A model generated the notes under the pieces. It did no database searches. It was given only the letters and a program-made list of their open reading frames with translations, and was not told the origin of the DNA. Both the position numbers and the translations under genes were made by a program. Positions 37,741-46,976 of a DNA stretch of 64,000 bases are shown piece by piece. The stretch spans positions 99,748-163,747 of the forward strand of contig NVWQ02000055.1 of NCBI GenBank assembly GCA_002733715.2, given 5' to 3'. This DNA is from Methylophaga sp. (GTDB taxonomy: Bacteria; Pseudomonadota; Gammaproteobacteria; Nitrosococcales; Methylophagaceae). Positions within the stretch are counted from its first letter, which is position 1, and every line of letters starts with the position of its first letter.

Positions 37741-38493
37741 TTAGTTATAATCCTGTGGTGGATTAAGGCGATCGGCAAGCGCCTGACCTTCGGCCAAGTC
37801 AATGGTGCCTTCATAAATTGCACGGCCGACAATGGCGCCCATCACGCCTTCACTTTCATAGTGGCACAGGGCTTTAATATCATTGTTATCGGTTACGCCA
37901 CCTGAGGCGATGACGGGAATATTAATTGCGCGAGCCAAATCACGAGTTGATTCTAAATTTACGCCTTGCATCATGCCGTCTCGGCTAATATCGGTATAAA
38001 TAATAGCTTCAACACCGTCTTGTTCAAAGTGTTTTGCCATATCGGTTACATCGTGATGGGACAGCTTTGACCAGCCATCAATAGCTACTTTGCCATCTTT
38101 AGCATCTAAGCCCACAATAATGTGGCCGGGGAATTCAGCACAAACATCACCAACAAAATGCGGAGCATTAACGGCTTTAGTGCCAATAATAACGTAACGA
38201 ACACCGGCTTCTAAATAGGTTTGAATGGTATCTTCATCACGAATACCTCCACCGATTTGTACATCAAGATCAGGAAATTCTTTGCAGATATCATGGATAA
38301 TACTGGCATTGACGGGCTTGCCGGCAAATGCGCCATCGAGATCAACCATATGTAAGCGTTTTGCACCTGCGTCAACCCATTTGCGGGCGACAGCAATGGG
38401 ATCTTCTGAAAAGATCGTGTTGTCATCCATGCGCCCCTGACGCAAGCGGACACAGTGACCTTCTTTTAGATCAATGGCGGGGATTAACAACAT
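37741..38493 (-). CDS. hisA: ProFAR isomerase HisA
   Basis: The 250-aa TIM barrel starts [26 protein letters not shown]. It has [19 protein letters not shown] and the second Asp in [16 protein letters not shown]. It performs the Amadori isomerisation in histidine synthesis. Confidence 0.97.
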   Translation of the reverse strand: MLLIPAIDLKEGHCVRLRQGRMDDNTIFSEDPIAVARKWVDAGAKRLHMVDLDGAFAGKPVNASIIHDICKEFPDLDVQIGGGIRDEDTIQTYLEAGVRYVIIGTKAVNAPHFVGDVCAEFPGHIIVGLDAKDGKVAIDGWSKLSHHDVTDMAKHFEQDGVEAIIYTDISRDGMMQGVNLESTRDLARAINIPVIASGGVTDNNDIKALCHYESEGVMGAIVGRAIYEGTIDLAEGQALADRLNPPQDYN

Positions 38494-38518
38494 AATAATT
38501 CTCCATTTTTAGCATAAT

Positions 38519-39151
38519 TCATGGTTGACCGTCCCAGTTCACAAAGTTTTTTAATAATTGTAGACCGGCATGATGACTTTTTTCCGGGTGAAATTGCACA
38601 GCAAAGATATTGTCTTTGTAGAGTGCAGAAGTAAATTTAGCAGGATACTCCGTAGTTGCCGCAATCACTTTGTCATCATTAGGTTTAACATAATAACTGT
38701 GCACAAAATAAAAGCGACTATCTAGTTCAATGTTTTTCCATAATGGATGTGAAATTGTTTGATGAACTTGATTCCAGCCCATATGAGGCACTTTTAAATG
38801 AGGCGCGGCATTCATATCAAAATGATGAACATGGCCCGCAAACAGATTTAAACCATCAACGCCGCCATTTTCATCGCTGTGCGTCATTAATAACTGCATG
38901 CCAATACAAATACCTAAAAAAGGTTTCTCTGCAGCTACTTGCCGGATAACGTCGGTTAACCCAAGACGTTGGACTTCGGCAAGACAAGAGCGGATAGCAC
39001 CTTGGCCGGGGAAAACAACATGGCTGGCGCTTAGAATGCGCTCAGGATCGGATGTTACTTCAACAGGCACACCGTTTGAAACGGTTTCCAATGCTTTTGA
39101 GACAGAGCGTAAATTGCCCATGCCATAATCAATGACGGCGATGTGTTGCAT
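38519..39151 (-). CDS. hisH: Imidazole glycerol phosphate synthase glutaminase subunit HisH
   Basis: The 210-aa class I glutamine amidotransferase has nucleophile Cys in KPFLGICIGMQLLMTHSDE (near residue 83) and the His/Glu pair in AVQFHPEKSHHAGLQLL. It supplies ammonia to HisF. It lies between hisB and hisA. Confidence 0.97.
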   Translation of the reverse strand: MQHIAVIDYGMGNLRSVSKALETVSNGVPVEVTSDPERILSASHVVFPGQGAIRSCLAEVQRLGLTDVIRQVAAEKPFLGICIGMQLLMTHSDENGGVDGLNLFAGHVHHFDMNAAPHLKVPHMGWNQVHQTISHPLWKNIELDSRFYFVHSYYVKPNDDKVIAATTEYPAKFTSALYKDNIFAVQFHPEKSHHAGLQLLKNFVNWDGQP

Positions 39152-39167
39152 AAGAATTTCTAAGCTT

Positions 39168-39761
39168 TTAAAGCGAGCCTTTAGTTGAAGGTAATTGTTC
39201 TAGCGCACGTGGATCAAGTGTAACGGCCATTCGCAAAGCGCGGCCAAACGCTTTAAAGATCGTTTCTGCAATGTGATGCGCGTTGCGGCCTTTTATTGAA
39301 TCGATATGCAAGGTCATTCCAGCGTGATTAACTAAGCCTTGGAAGAACTCATAAAACAAGTCGACATCAAACTCACCGATCTTGTCGCGAGTGAAAGTAA
39401 CGTCAAATTCGATACCTGGGCGACCGGATAAATCTAGTACCACGCGCGACAAAGCTTCATCTAGCGGAATATAAGCGTGACCATAGCGGATAATGCCTTT
39501 TTTATCACCTAATGCTTTTTTAAGTGCTTGCCCAATGGTAATGCCAGTATCTTCAACGGTGTGGTGGGCATCAATATGTAAGTCACCTTTTGCTTTTACA
39601 TCTAGATCAAACAATCCGTGACGGGCTATTTGCTCCATCATGTGGTCGAGAAAGGGCACGCCGGTTTCAGCTTTAAACTGACCGCTGCCATCAAGGTTTA
39701 TGGTCACCTCAATTTGAGTTTCAAGTGTGTTGCGCGAGACCGAAGCGATGCGAGAAGCCAT
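39168..39761 (-). CDS. hisB: Imidazoleglycerol-phosphate dehydratase HisB
   Basis: The start at 39761 ([19 protein letters not shown]) is chosen, as the conserved N-terminus begins here and GGAAA lies six bases upstream. The track's 30 extra codons run toward a foldback repeat. The 197-aa product is the monofunctional form. It has manganese-binding [16 protein letters not shown] and the second [15 protein letters not shown]. It leads the his unit hisB-H-A-F-I-E. Confidence 0.96.
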   Translation of the reverse strand: MASRIASVSRNTLETQIEVTINLDGSGQFKAETGVPFLDHMMEQIARHGLFDLDVKAKGDLHIDAHHTVEDTGITIGQALKKALGDKKGIIRYGHAYIPLDEALSRVVLDLSGRPGIEFDVTFTRDKIGEFDVDLFYEFFQGLVNHAGMTLHIDSIKGRNAHHIAETIFKAFGRALRMAVTLDPRALEQLPSTKGSL

Positions 39762-39815
39762 GACGTTTCCAAAATGTTCAGAATAAAACAGCATAATAAC
39801 TGTTTCAGGGTCAGG

Positions 39816-39987
39816 TATACACCTATAATCATTCAATTTGTGCATTTTCACTCCTCTGTCACTCCGGTATGTTACCCAGTCGAGCTGAGCACAAGCTTAA
39901 TCCGGAGTCTTGTTTGTGCAGAGATCCCGGCTAAAAGCCTGCCGGGATGACAAGGATTTTTTTGCAAATTGAAGTATCACGAGTATA
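39816..39987. repeat. MITE-like foldback element between hisB and fnr
   Basis: The left end TATACACCTATAATCATTCA plus ATTTGTGCA and the right end TTTGCAAATTGAAGTATCAC plus GAGTATA are inverted copies over about 27 bp. The interior contains GATCCCGGCTAAAAGCCTGC plus CGGGATGAC. It ends 10 bp before the fnr start codon. Confidence 0.75.
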
Positions 39988-39997
39988 GTAATAGATT

Positions 39998-40747
39998 ATG
40001 ATTCAAGCGACCAATGTAACCCCCTTATTTAACGATCTTGCGAAGATCGAACATGATCGTAATGTGGCTTGTCATGCCTGCTCTCTTTATAGTTTATGTT
40101 TGCCTTTGGGTTTGAATAATAATGACCTTATACGGTTAGATAGTATTATCGAGCGCAGTCAAAATTATAAACGTGGTTACGCGTTGTTTACCTCGGATCA
40201 GCCTTTTAAATCCTTATTTGTTGTGCGCTCCGGCTCGTTTAAAACCACTATTTCAGCTACGGATGGACGAGATCAGGTCACGGGCTTTTATTTCCCAGGT
40301 GAATTTATTGCGCTTGATGCTATACACCAGCAAAACTATCAATCAAATGCAAAAGCATTGGAAAGTAGCAGTGTGTGCGAATTGCCTTTTCAGAATATGG
40401 AAGAAATTGGTAAGGGTATGCCGCAGTTACAAATACAAATGCTAACGCGCTTGAGCAAAGAGCTGGCCGGCGATAAAACCTTCATGTTGTTATTGGGCAA
40501 AAAAACAGCAGATGAAAAACTAGCAACATTTTTATTATCGCTGTCTAAGCGCTTCCAAGACCGTGGTTTTTCCGCTACGAACTTTCAGCTTAGTATGTCG
40601 CGTAGTGATATTGCAAATCATCTCGGATTAGCGGTGGAAACGGTTAGTCGGCTGTTTTCACGGTTTCAAGAAGAAGGGTTGATTTCTATTGCGGGGAAAG
40701 CGCTCTCAGTACAAGATATTGAAAAACTCAAACAATTATGTGGTTAA
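39998..40747 (+). CDS. fnr: FNR-type oxygen-sensing transcription regulator
   Basis: The 249-aa protein has the iron-sulfur cysteine pattern CHACSLYSLC (CxxCx5C) near residue 25 and a fourth cysteine in SSVCELPFQ near residue 125, matching FNR/Anr spacing. A cyclic-nucleotide fold lies between, and the C-terminal helix-turn-helix reads SRSDIANHLGLAVETVSRLFSRFQEEGLI, with the E..SR recognition residues of FNR. In low oxygen it dimerises and binds TTGAT-N4-ATCAA sites. One such site lies just downstream, before ompW. Confidence 0.95.
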   Translation: MIQATNVTPLFNDLAKIEHDRNVACHACSLYSLCLPLGLNNNDLIRLDSIIERSQNYKRGYALFTSDQPFKSLFVVRSGSFKTTISATDGRDQVTGFYFPGEFIALDAIHQQNYQSNAKALESSSVCELPFQNMEEIGKGMPQLQIQMLTRLSKELAGDKTFMLLLGKKTADEKLATFLLSLSKRFQDRGFSATNFQLSMSRSDIANHLGLAVETVSRLFSRFQEEGLISIAGKALSVQDIEKLKQLCG

Positions 40748-40843
40748 AAAACCACAAAAAGACCATTGATATAGCTAAAAACCAATACGCCCCTATCTTT
40801 TCTTGCTGAAATAGCTAAAAAAAAACGATAATGACCACACAAA

Positions 40844-40884
40844 TTGACATGGATCATGGAAAAGCTTGTATAAGCTCGTATGAT
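40844..40884 (+). promoter_or_regulatory. FNR site and class II promoter for ompW
   Basis: TTGACATGGATCAT at 40844-40857 matches 8 of 10 specified bases of the FNR consensus TTGATnnnnATCAA. A -10 TATGAT is at 40879-40884, so the start is near 40891 and the FNR site is centred about 41 bases upstream. That is the position for class II activation. E. coli ompW is also controlled by FNR. Confidence 0.8.
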
Positions 40885-40925
40885 CACCCCACACAGATTT
40901 TTAAGTATTTATTCAGGAGAATAAA

Positions 40926-41597
40926 ATGAAAGCAACAAAACTGGCTATTGCGTTATTAACAGCAACAGGTATTTCAGCGATTGCTACACCAGTAATGGCG
41001 TATGAAGCGGGCGACTGGTTAATTCGTGGTCGTGTTATTAATGTTAACCCTAATGATCATAGTGGCCAAGTATCAGTTAATGGTGCGGCGGTAGCCGGAA
41101 GTGGCGTGACCGTTGATAGCGATACTGTTCCTGAATTAGATATTACTTATATGTTCACTCCTAACTGGGGTGCGGAACTTATCTTGGGCTACTCTTCTCA
41201 TGATGTTGATGCTTCAGGAACGCTGAATACTCTGAATCAAGTTATTGATGCCAAAGCTTTACCGCCAACATTAACATTGCAATATCACTTTATGCCGAAC
41301 TCAAACATTCGTCCTTATGTAGGTGCGGGTGTGAACTATACTTATTTCTTTGATGAAAAAGTAAAAGGTCCGTTAGATCAGCCAGGTGCAAAAGTCAAAA
41401 TGGATGATTCCTGGGGTTTAGCAGTACAAGCGGGGGTCGATGTGGCGCTAAATGATGATTGGTTTGTTAACTTAGATGTTAAATACATTGATATTGAAAC
41501 AACGGCTCGATTCAAAGGCACAGCGGCAGGTAAAGTAAAAGTGAACGTAGATGTTGATCCTGTTGTTTGGGGTATTGGTATCGGTCGTCGCTTCTAA
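40926..41597 (+). CDS. ompW: OmpW family outer membrane protein
   Basis: The 223-aa protein has a signal peptide cleaved near TPVMA/YEAGD, then DWLIRGRVINVNPND. It has an eight-stranded barrel pattern, with MFTPNWGAELILGYSSHDVDASG, PPTLTLQYHFMPNSNIRPYVGAGVNYTYF and the terminal Phe of GIGRRF. OmpW barrels pass small hydrophobic compounds. The start follows AGGAGAATAAA. An intrinsic terminator follows the gene. Confidence 0.95.
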   Translation: MKATKLAIALLTATGISAIATPVMAYEAGDWLIRGRVINVNPNDHSGQVSVNGAAVAGSGVTVDSDTVPELDITYMFTPNWGAELILGYSSHDVDASGTLNTLNQVIDAKALPPTLTLQYHFMPNSNIRPYVGAGVNYTYFFDEKVKGPLDQPGAKVKMDDSWGLAVQAGVDVALNDDWFVNLDVKYIDIETTARFKGTAAGKVKVNVDVDPVVWGIGIGRRF

Positions 41598-41624
41598 AAC
41601 GCATTAAAAAGTAGTACCCATATT

Positions 41625-41652
41625 AGACCCTCTTTACGAGGGTCTTTTTTTG
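41625..41652 (+). terminator. Intrinsic terminator of ompW
   Basis: AGACCCTC pairs with GAGGGTCT around TTTAC, followed by a run of T. It is 27 bp past the stop codon. Confidence 0.92.
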
Positions 41653-41690
41653 CCTTTAATTCCGTTATCATTCAAGTTGTATAATTTATG

Positions 41691-41835
41691 CGTCATCCCT
41701 GAGATCTTTTATCGGGGATCTACGGTTAAAATACTAGACTCCCGTTTAAAGCATACGGGAGTGACGAGTAGCGCAAGCCAGCACCTTCAGTGACGACTGC
41801 ATAAAGATTCTGGCTGCAAGCCTGCCAGAATGACG
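41691..41835. repeat. Cluster of palindromic arms downstream of ompW
   Basis: CGTCATCCCTGAGATCTTTT plus ATCGGGGATC, then GACTCCCGTTTAAAGCATAC plus GGGAGTGACG, then GATTCTGGCTGCAAGCCTGC plus CAGAATGACG. These are three successive repeat arms filling the ompW-murJ gap. A partial terminal repeat (TTATCATTCAAGTTGTA) precedes them at 41665. Confidence 0.7.
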
Positions 41836-41843
41836 AGTCCAGA

Positions 41844-43385
41844 TTATGCCTTTGCGATTTTTAATAGACTTTTAACTTTAATGCCAACAAGCGAAAGCAG
41901 TATAAAATAAGTCGCCATTGCAGCGGCAATTAATCCAAAGAGCATGATAAACCGTTGCCAGACACCGGAATCAATCCACTTTATTGTTTCAGGTGTTAGC
42001 CAAAATAAAATACCTATTAAAGCGACATTGGGGATAAGCAGCTGAATTATAAACTTTCTCCAACCCGTTCTTGGTTGATATACGCCTAGCTTTCTTAGCC
42101 CAATATAAAGTAATGCAGCGTTAAGTGCGGCCGATATTGATGTGGCTAAAGCAAGGCCAACATGGGCAAACTGCAGCATAAGAATGATGTTAAGCACCAT
42201 ATTAGTTACTAGAGCGATAATGCCAATTTTGACAGGTGTTTTGGTATCTTGGCGGGCAAAATAGCCTGGCGCCAAGACTTTAATAAAGATAAAAGGTAAT
42301 AAACCTAAGCCATAAGCCATTAAGCTAAGCGAAGCCTGATGCGCATCTGAAGCGCTAAACTCGCCATACTGGAATAATGATAACAATAAAGGCTCTGCAA
42401 GCCAGACAAGCCCTATTGCGGCCGGTGTACCAATGATAAAGACCCAGCGTAGTGCCCAGTCGATGGTGTTTGAGAATTCAGCCTTAGATTTTGAGGCATG
42501 TTTTTTTGATAAGCTAGGTAATATAACGGTTGCCAAAGCAATGCCAAAGATACCTAGTGGAAATTCAACTAAGCGATCAGAATAATAAAGCCAAGAGATG
42601 CTACCTGTTACTAGAAACGAAGCTAAAATGGTATCTAATAACAGATTAATTTGTGCTACAGACACGCCAAATATCGCGGGTAGCATCAGTTTGATAATTT
42701 TCTGTACACCGCTTTCCCTCCATCCCCAGCGAGGCTTAGGCAGCTGCCCAATTTTTATTAAGAAAGGAATTTGAAATAAAAGCTGTACTACCCCGCCGAT
42801 AAAAACACCCCACGCTAATGCAGTAACGGGTTCTGCTAAGTGAGGCGATAGCCATATCGCACAGGCAATAAGTGATAGGTTAAGAAATACAGGGGTAAAA
42901 GCAGGCGCAGCAAATTTACCAAAGCTATTAAGTATCGCGCCCGCTAATGCGGTTAATGAAATAAAGAATAAATAAGGAAATGTGATTTTTAATAAGTTGC
43001 CGGCAAGGGTGATTTTGTAATCATCGCCAATAAACCCAGGAGCAAAAAGCATAATGAGGACAGGTGCAGCTAACACGCCAATTACTGTGATAATAAATAA
43101 AATTGTTGCCAGTGTGCCGCTAGTGCTGGCAATAAGCTCCTTAAGATCTTTGTCACCTCGGTTGCGATATTCGGCTAAAACAGGGATAAATGCCTGAGAA
43201 AAAGCACCTTCAGCAAACAGTCGGCGCAAAAAATTGGGGATTTTAAAAGCAACAAAAAAGACATCAGCCCCTAAACCAGCACCAAACAGGCGGGCAATCA
43301 CGATATCGCGAACAAAACCAAGGATCCGCGATATAAAAGTCATCATGCTGACTATGGCGGTTGATTTAAATAACTTTTCACTCAT
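41844..43385 (-). CDS. murJ: Lipid II flippase MurJ
   Basis: The 513-aa integral membrane protein of the MVF family has about 14 helices. The signature is GAGLGADVFFVAFKIPNFLRRLFAEGAFSQAFIPVLAEY near the N-terminus. Later YFARQDTKTPVKIGIIALVTNMVLNIIL is conserved. It moves lipid-linked peptidoglycan precursor outward. It is divergent from the SCO gene with 62 bp between. Confidence 0.96.
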   Translation of the reverse strand: MSEKLFKSTAIVSMMTFISRILGFVRDIVIARLFGAGLGADVFFVAFKIPNFLRRLFAEGAFSQAFIPVLAEYRNRGDKDLKELIASTSGTLATILFIITVIGVLAAPVLIMLFAPGFIGDDYKITLAGNLLKITFPYLFFISLTALAGAILNSFGKFAAPAFTPVFLNLSLIACAIWLSPHLAEPVTALAWGVFIGGVVQLLFQIPFLIKIGQLPKPRWGWRESGVQKIIKLMLPAIFGVSVAQINLLLDTILASFLVTGSISWLYYSDRLVEFPLGIFGIALATVILPSLSKKHASKSKAEFSNTIDWALRWVFIIGTPAAIGLVWLAEPLLLSLFQYGEFSASDAHQASLSLMAYGLGLLPFIFIKVLAPGYFARQDTKTPVKIGIIALVTNMVLNIILMLQFAHVGLALATSISAALNAALLYIGLRKLGVYQPRTGWRKFIIQLLIPNVALIGILFWLTPETIKWIDSGVWQRFIMLFGLIAAAMATYFILLSLVGIKVKSLLKIAKA

Positions 43386-43447
43386 TCATTGGCTCATATT
43401 TATGTATTATGGGTATTTTATAGTTGTAATAATGGTAATAGCTATCA

Positions 43448-44092
43448 ATGGCAACACAATGCAAGGGCTTTAATTCTAAGTGTTTTCTGCTCACCTATCT
43501 CATTATAGTGGGTTTATTGATTGTTTTGTGGATGAACCGCGCGTCACTTAGGCAGGGCGATCAAAGAGTGATCCCTCCGACGATGCAATCTTACTTAGAG
43601 TCTCCGCCTCGCCTGCTCCCAACATTTACTTTGAACACAAAAAACAAGTTAGCGCTTACTAGCGAAAGGTTTAAGGATAAATGGTCTTTTGTCTATTTTA
43701 CACATGGTAGTTGCTTGCCAAGCTGTAAGCCTAGCTTAGATAAAATGAAAGCGTTACAAGCCGCTTTTGCAAATTCTGATTTTCAATTTTTAGTCATTGG
43801 CTTAGATACTCAGCACGAAACTGCGGATAACTTATCTCAATTCTTGATGTCGCAAGGCTATGATTTTACGGTTGCAACAGGCTCAGAAAAAGAAATAGAA
43901 AAGCTAGCTACAAGCTTTATTGCTTTATATTTACAAACGGACTTTACCGATGGTAGCTACCAAATCGAGCAAGAACACCATCTTTTTGTCGTTGATCCTA
44001 AAGGACGTGTATACGCAACATTCCGTCCACCCTTTAAAAGTAGTCGTTCGCAATTCCTCGCCCTTCGTAGCTTTTATGCAAAAACAGAATAA
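43448..44092 (+). CDS. SCO1/SenC family copper chaperone-like thioredoxin-fold protein
   Basis: The 214-aa protein has an N-terminal membrane anchor (about residues 12-30, CFLLTYLIIVGLLIVLW). The thioredoxin fold carries the copper-binding CxxxC in GSCLPSCKPSLDKM and the partner His in EQEHHLFVVDPKGRVYATF. SCO proteins deliver copper to the CuA centre of cytochrome oxidase or act as thiol reductases. No cox genes are adjacent. Confidence 0.88.
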   Translation: MATQCKGFNSKCFLLTYLIIVGLLIVLWMNRASLRQGDQRVIPPTMQSYLESPPRLLPTFTLNTKNKLALTSERFKDKWSFVYFTHGSCLPSCKPSLDKMKALQAAFANSDFQFLVIGLDTQHETADNLSQFLMSQGYDFTVATGSEKEIEKLATSFIALYLQTDFTDGSYQIEQEHHLFVVDPKGRVYATFRPPFKSSRSQFLALRSFYAKTE

Positions 44093-44127
44093 GATTTTAA
44101 TTTAGCCTGAATAGTTCTAAAAACTTG

Positions 44128-44206
44128 GTCATTCCCGCATGTTTTTAGCGGGAATCTTAGTAGTTATATCTCACAGCTTTTGGCTAAAAATCTTACCAGA
44201 ATGACG
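44128..44206. repeat. Bipartite palindromic repeat (79 bp)
   Basis: GTCATTCCCGCATGTTTTTA plus GCGGGAATC is on the left, and AGCTTTTGGCTAAAAATCTT plus ACCAGAATGACG is on the right, between the convergent SCO and oxyR genes. Confidence 0.7.
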
Positions 44207-44240
44207 AAAAATAACTAAATTCTCTTATCCAGAATGCAGG

Positions 44241-45143
44241 TTAATTTAATGCATCGGCAAAGGCCTGAGATAATAATTCTAAAGTTTTAGTACGCTGATA
44301 ACTGGGCCGCCAGACAAGCCCTAGCTCTCGCATGGGTTTATTATTTTTTGCTACTAGCGGCCTTATACAAATATCAGCATGGCTAACCATATCTGAATTG
44401 ATAGCCATTTCTGGAATTAAGGTTATTCCTAGCCCCCCTGCCACCATTTCAATAAGCGTATATAAGCTGGTGCCTTGCATGCTTGTTCGCTGCGCGGTTG
44501 CTGGCAATTGGCACGCGCTCAGCGCATGCTCGCGCAAGCAGTGGCCTTCTGATAATAGTAATAGGTCATCAATAGGGAGTTGATCGGCGACAATTTGTTT
44601 TTTAGAGGATAATGCGTGGTTTTTGGGCAATGCCACCCAAAAGGCTTCTTCTCCAAAAATATGTTGATTAAGCTCTTTAATATCAAATGGAAAAGCCAGC
44701 AACGCAACATCAATTTCACCGCTTCGCAGCTTGTTTACCAGTGGCTCTGATTGATCTTCAATCAAAATCAGCTCTAGCTGGGGCAACTGTTGGCGAATGG
44801 CAGTTAAGGCTTTAGGCAATAAAAATGGGCAGATACTCGGAATAATTCCTATTCGAACTCTTCCGGTTGATGGGCTTTGTTCTGATTGTGCGACATCTAC
44901 TAGATCTGATGATAAAGATAAAATATGCTGTGCTCGCTGGGCCACGTCTATACCGAGAGCTGTAGGTAAAACTTTGCGGTTAGTGCGCTCTATTAATCTA
45001 GCATCTAATAGGCTTTCAAGATCTTGTATGCCGGCGCTGAGTGTTGATTGAGTCACAAAGCATTGATCAGCAGCATGGCCAAAATGCTTTAAATCAACGA
45101 CAGAGACTAAATATTGTAATTGGCGGAGTGTTGGCAAGCCCAT
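44241..45143 (-). CDS. oxyR: Hydrogen peroxide-sensing LysR regulator OxyR
   Basis: The start at 45143 (MGLPTLRQLQYLV) is chosen; the track's five extra codons begin at a GTG. The product is 300 aa. The winged helix has HFGHAADQCFVTQSTLSAGIQDLE. The redox loop LLLSEGHCLREHALSACQL has two cysteines nine residues apart, as Cys199 and Cys208 of E. coli OxyR, which identifies it among LysR proteins. Oxidation to a disulfide activates peroxide defence genes. Confidence 0.93.
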   Translation of the reverse strand: MGLPTLRQLQYLVSVVDLKHFGHAADQCFVTQSTLSAGIQDLESLLDARLIERTNRKVLPTALGIDVAQRAQHILSLSSDLVDVAQSEQSPSTGRVRIGIIPSICPFLLPKALTAIRQQLPQLELILIEDQSEPLVNKLRSGEIDVALLAFPFDIKELNQHIFGEEAFWVALPKNHALSSKKQIVADQLPIDDLLLLSEGHCLREHALSACQLPATAQRTSMQGTSLYTLIEMVAGGLGITLIPEMAINSDMVSHADICIRPLVAKNNKPMRELGLVWRPSYQRTKTLELLSQAFADALN

Positions 45144-45290
45144 AATCGGAAATTCCACTTAACAAGACATAAATAAGTCGTTGGGTCTAAAATAACACAA
45201 AATGCAAATGAATATGCCGAAATGTGTTTGAGGAACGAAATGCGACTGGCTGTTGCCTAAATTGATGAATAAACTGAAGAGCCTAAGGAA

Positions 45291-45442
45291 TATACCCAAG
45301 TGAAATCAATTTGCAGTTTTTACCGTTTCGTTATTCCGGCAGGCTTTTAGCCGGAATCTGACGATAAACAACAAGACTCCGGCAAAAGCCTACCGGAGTG
45401 ACGGAGGAGCGAAAATTTACAGATTGAATGATCACAGGTATA
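45291..45442. repeat. MITE-like foldback element in the oxyR-rubredoxin gap
   Basis: The left end TATACCCAAGTGAAATCAAT plus TTGCAG and the right end TTACAGATTGAATGATCACA plus GGTATA are imperfect inverted copies. Two palindromes lie inside (TATTCCGGCAGGCTTTTAGC plus CGGAATC, and GACTCCGGCAAAAGCCTACC plus GGAGTGACG). The 438-bp gap otherwise holds the promoter zones of oxyR and the rubredoxin gene; I saw no other gene in it. Confidence 0.75.
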
Positions 45443-45596
45443 TTACGAAATCTTTGCTAAAATATTACAGACGTCAGAGAAGCACATTTTTCATAATTAA
45501 CAAAAATTGAAAAGTGGCATGCCTGACACTATGTTGATGTATTAGATTCAAATTTAAAAAAGTAATTATTACAACTATAAACCGGAGAAGTAAAAA

Positions 45597-45761
45597 ATGA
45601 GACAGTGGCAATGTGTAGTATGTGGCTTTATTTATGATGAAGCTAAAGGCCTACCTGAAGAAGGAGTTGAGCCAGGAACACCTTGGGATGATATTCCTGA
45701 TGATTGGGAGTGCCCTGAATGTGGGGTGGGTAAAGATGATTTTGAAATGGTTGAAATCTAA
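45597..45761 (+). CDS. Rubredoxin
   Basis: This 54-aa gene is too short for the ORF track. The translation is [20 protein letters not shown]..., with both iron-binding knuckles, CVVCG and [12 protein letters not shown], and the conserved [14 protein letters not shown]. It carries electrons through one Fe(Cys)4 site. The start follows CGGAGAAG. It precedes the broken rubredoxin reductase by 59 bp, so they probably formed an electron-transfer pair. Confidence 0.96.
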   Translation: MRQWQCVVCGFIYDEAKGLPEEGVEPGTPWDDIPDDWECPECGVGKDDFEMVEI

Positions 45762-45771
45762 AATAAGAAAA

Positions 45772-45805
45772 GAGGTATCAGATATTTTAATCTTACCTCC
45801 TTTTT
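45772..45805 (+). terminator. Intrinsic terminator after rubredoxin
   Basis: GAGGTA pairs with TACCTC around a 16-nt AT-rich loop, followed by CTTTTT. It would separate the rubredoxin transcript from the reductase. Confidence 0.65.
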
Positions 45806-45820
45806 GATAAGTATTGAATT

Positions 45821-46976
45821 ATGGATCCTATAATTATAATTGGCACCGGAATGGCCGCCTATTCGCTCGCAAGAGAATTCCGTAAGATCGATAAGGCCAC
45901 ACCGTTAACTTTAATTAGCTCAGACGATGGCCGAAGTTATCCAAAGCCGATGCTATCGAATGCACTAAGTAAAGGAAAAATGGCAGAGCAAGTCGCCATG
46001 TTTGACGCCGCATCGATGGCAAAAACATTAAATGCTGAAATAATTATTAACAGTGTTGTTGAGCAGATTAATCCTCAGGCACATAGTCTAATAATGGCAG
46101 ACGGTTCACAGCATCATTATAAAAAATTGGTTTTGGCGGTGGGTGCTAGCCCGATAATTACCCCTATAGAAGGTGATGCCTCGAATGACGTTCTGTCGAT
46201 AAACAACTTACTTGATTATACTGTTTTTCGTGCTCGCTTAGTTAGCGCAAAACATATTGCTTTAATAGGTCCTGGATTAATAGGTTGTGAGTTTGCAAAT
46301 GATTTAATTGCTAGGTGATGTACGAGTATCTGTTATTGGCCCAGCTCCAAGGCCTATGAATAATGTTCTACCTGACTCTGTAGCACTAGAATTGCAAAAG
46401 CATTTGGCTGATGCTGGTGTTGAATGGCATTTAGGTACGACGGCGAAGTCATTAAATTATAATGATGGAGGCTTTAATTTAGTACTGAATAATGGCACTG
46501 TTATTGAGCCCGACCTTGTTGTTTCAGCTGTTGGGTTGCGAGCGAATACGCTACTGGCATCACAAGCAGGACTAGCCGTTAATCGCGGCATTATAACCAA
46601 CGCATTGTTACAAACAACGGAGGATGACATTTATGCCTTAGGTGATTGTGCTGAAGTTATGGGGCATAACTTATTATTTATTACTCCGCTACTTGCAGCC
46701 GCTAAGGCATTAGGCAAAACACTTGCCGGGGAAACAACCGAGGTCAACTACCCTGCTATGCCCGTTGCCGTTAAAACACCACTGTACCCTTTAGTCCTTG
46801 CTTCACCTGCCAGGGGGCTGCAAGGTGAATGGGTTTTTGAGAAGGCCGAATCTGGCTTTGGTATAAAAGGTTTGTTCGTAGATAGCAGTGAAGCATTGCT
46901 AGGGTTTGTATTAAGTGGCGATTGTGTGAAAGACAAACACACAATAACAAAACAATTACCTAGTATATACCCGTAA
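45821..46976 (+). pseudogene. Rubredoxin reductase (NAD-dependent FAD oxidoreductase), frameshifted
   Basis: Two ORFs together make one enzyme. The first (45821-46318) gives the FAD-binding MDPIIIIGTGMAAYSLAREFRK and stops just after the NAD-binding start ALIGPGLIGCEFANDLIA. The second (46308-46976) resumes with LGDVRVSVIGPAPRP, the rest of the NAD domain, and has YALGDCAEVMG. The frame break is near 46310 in TTAATTGCTAGGTGA. A missing CT (GCTCTAGGT) would restore the protein. The intact length would be about 385 aa, as in the family. The last codons and stop lie in a foldback element. A sequencing error is possible; if the break is real, this enzyme is lost. Confidence 0.85.

Noticed and set aside
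46308-46318. Programmed frameshift in rubredoxin reductase
   Set aside because: TTAATTGCTAGGTGA lacks a slippery heptamer or an obvious pseudoknot, and the family is not known to use recoding; simple mutation or read error is more likely.
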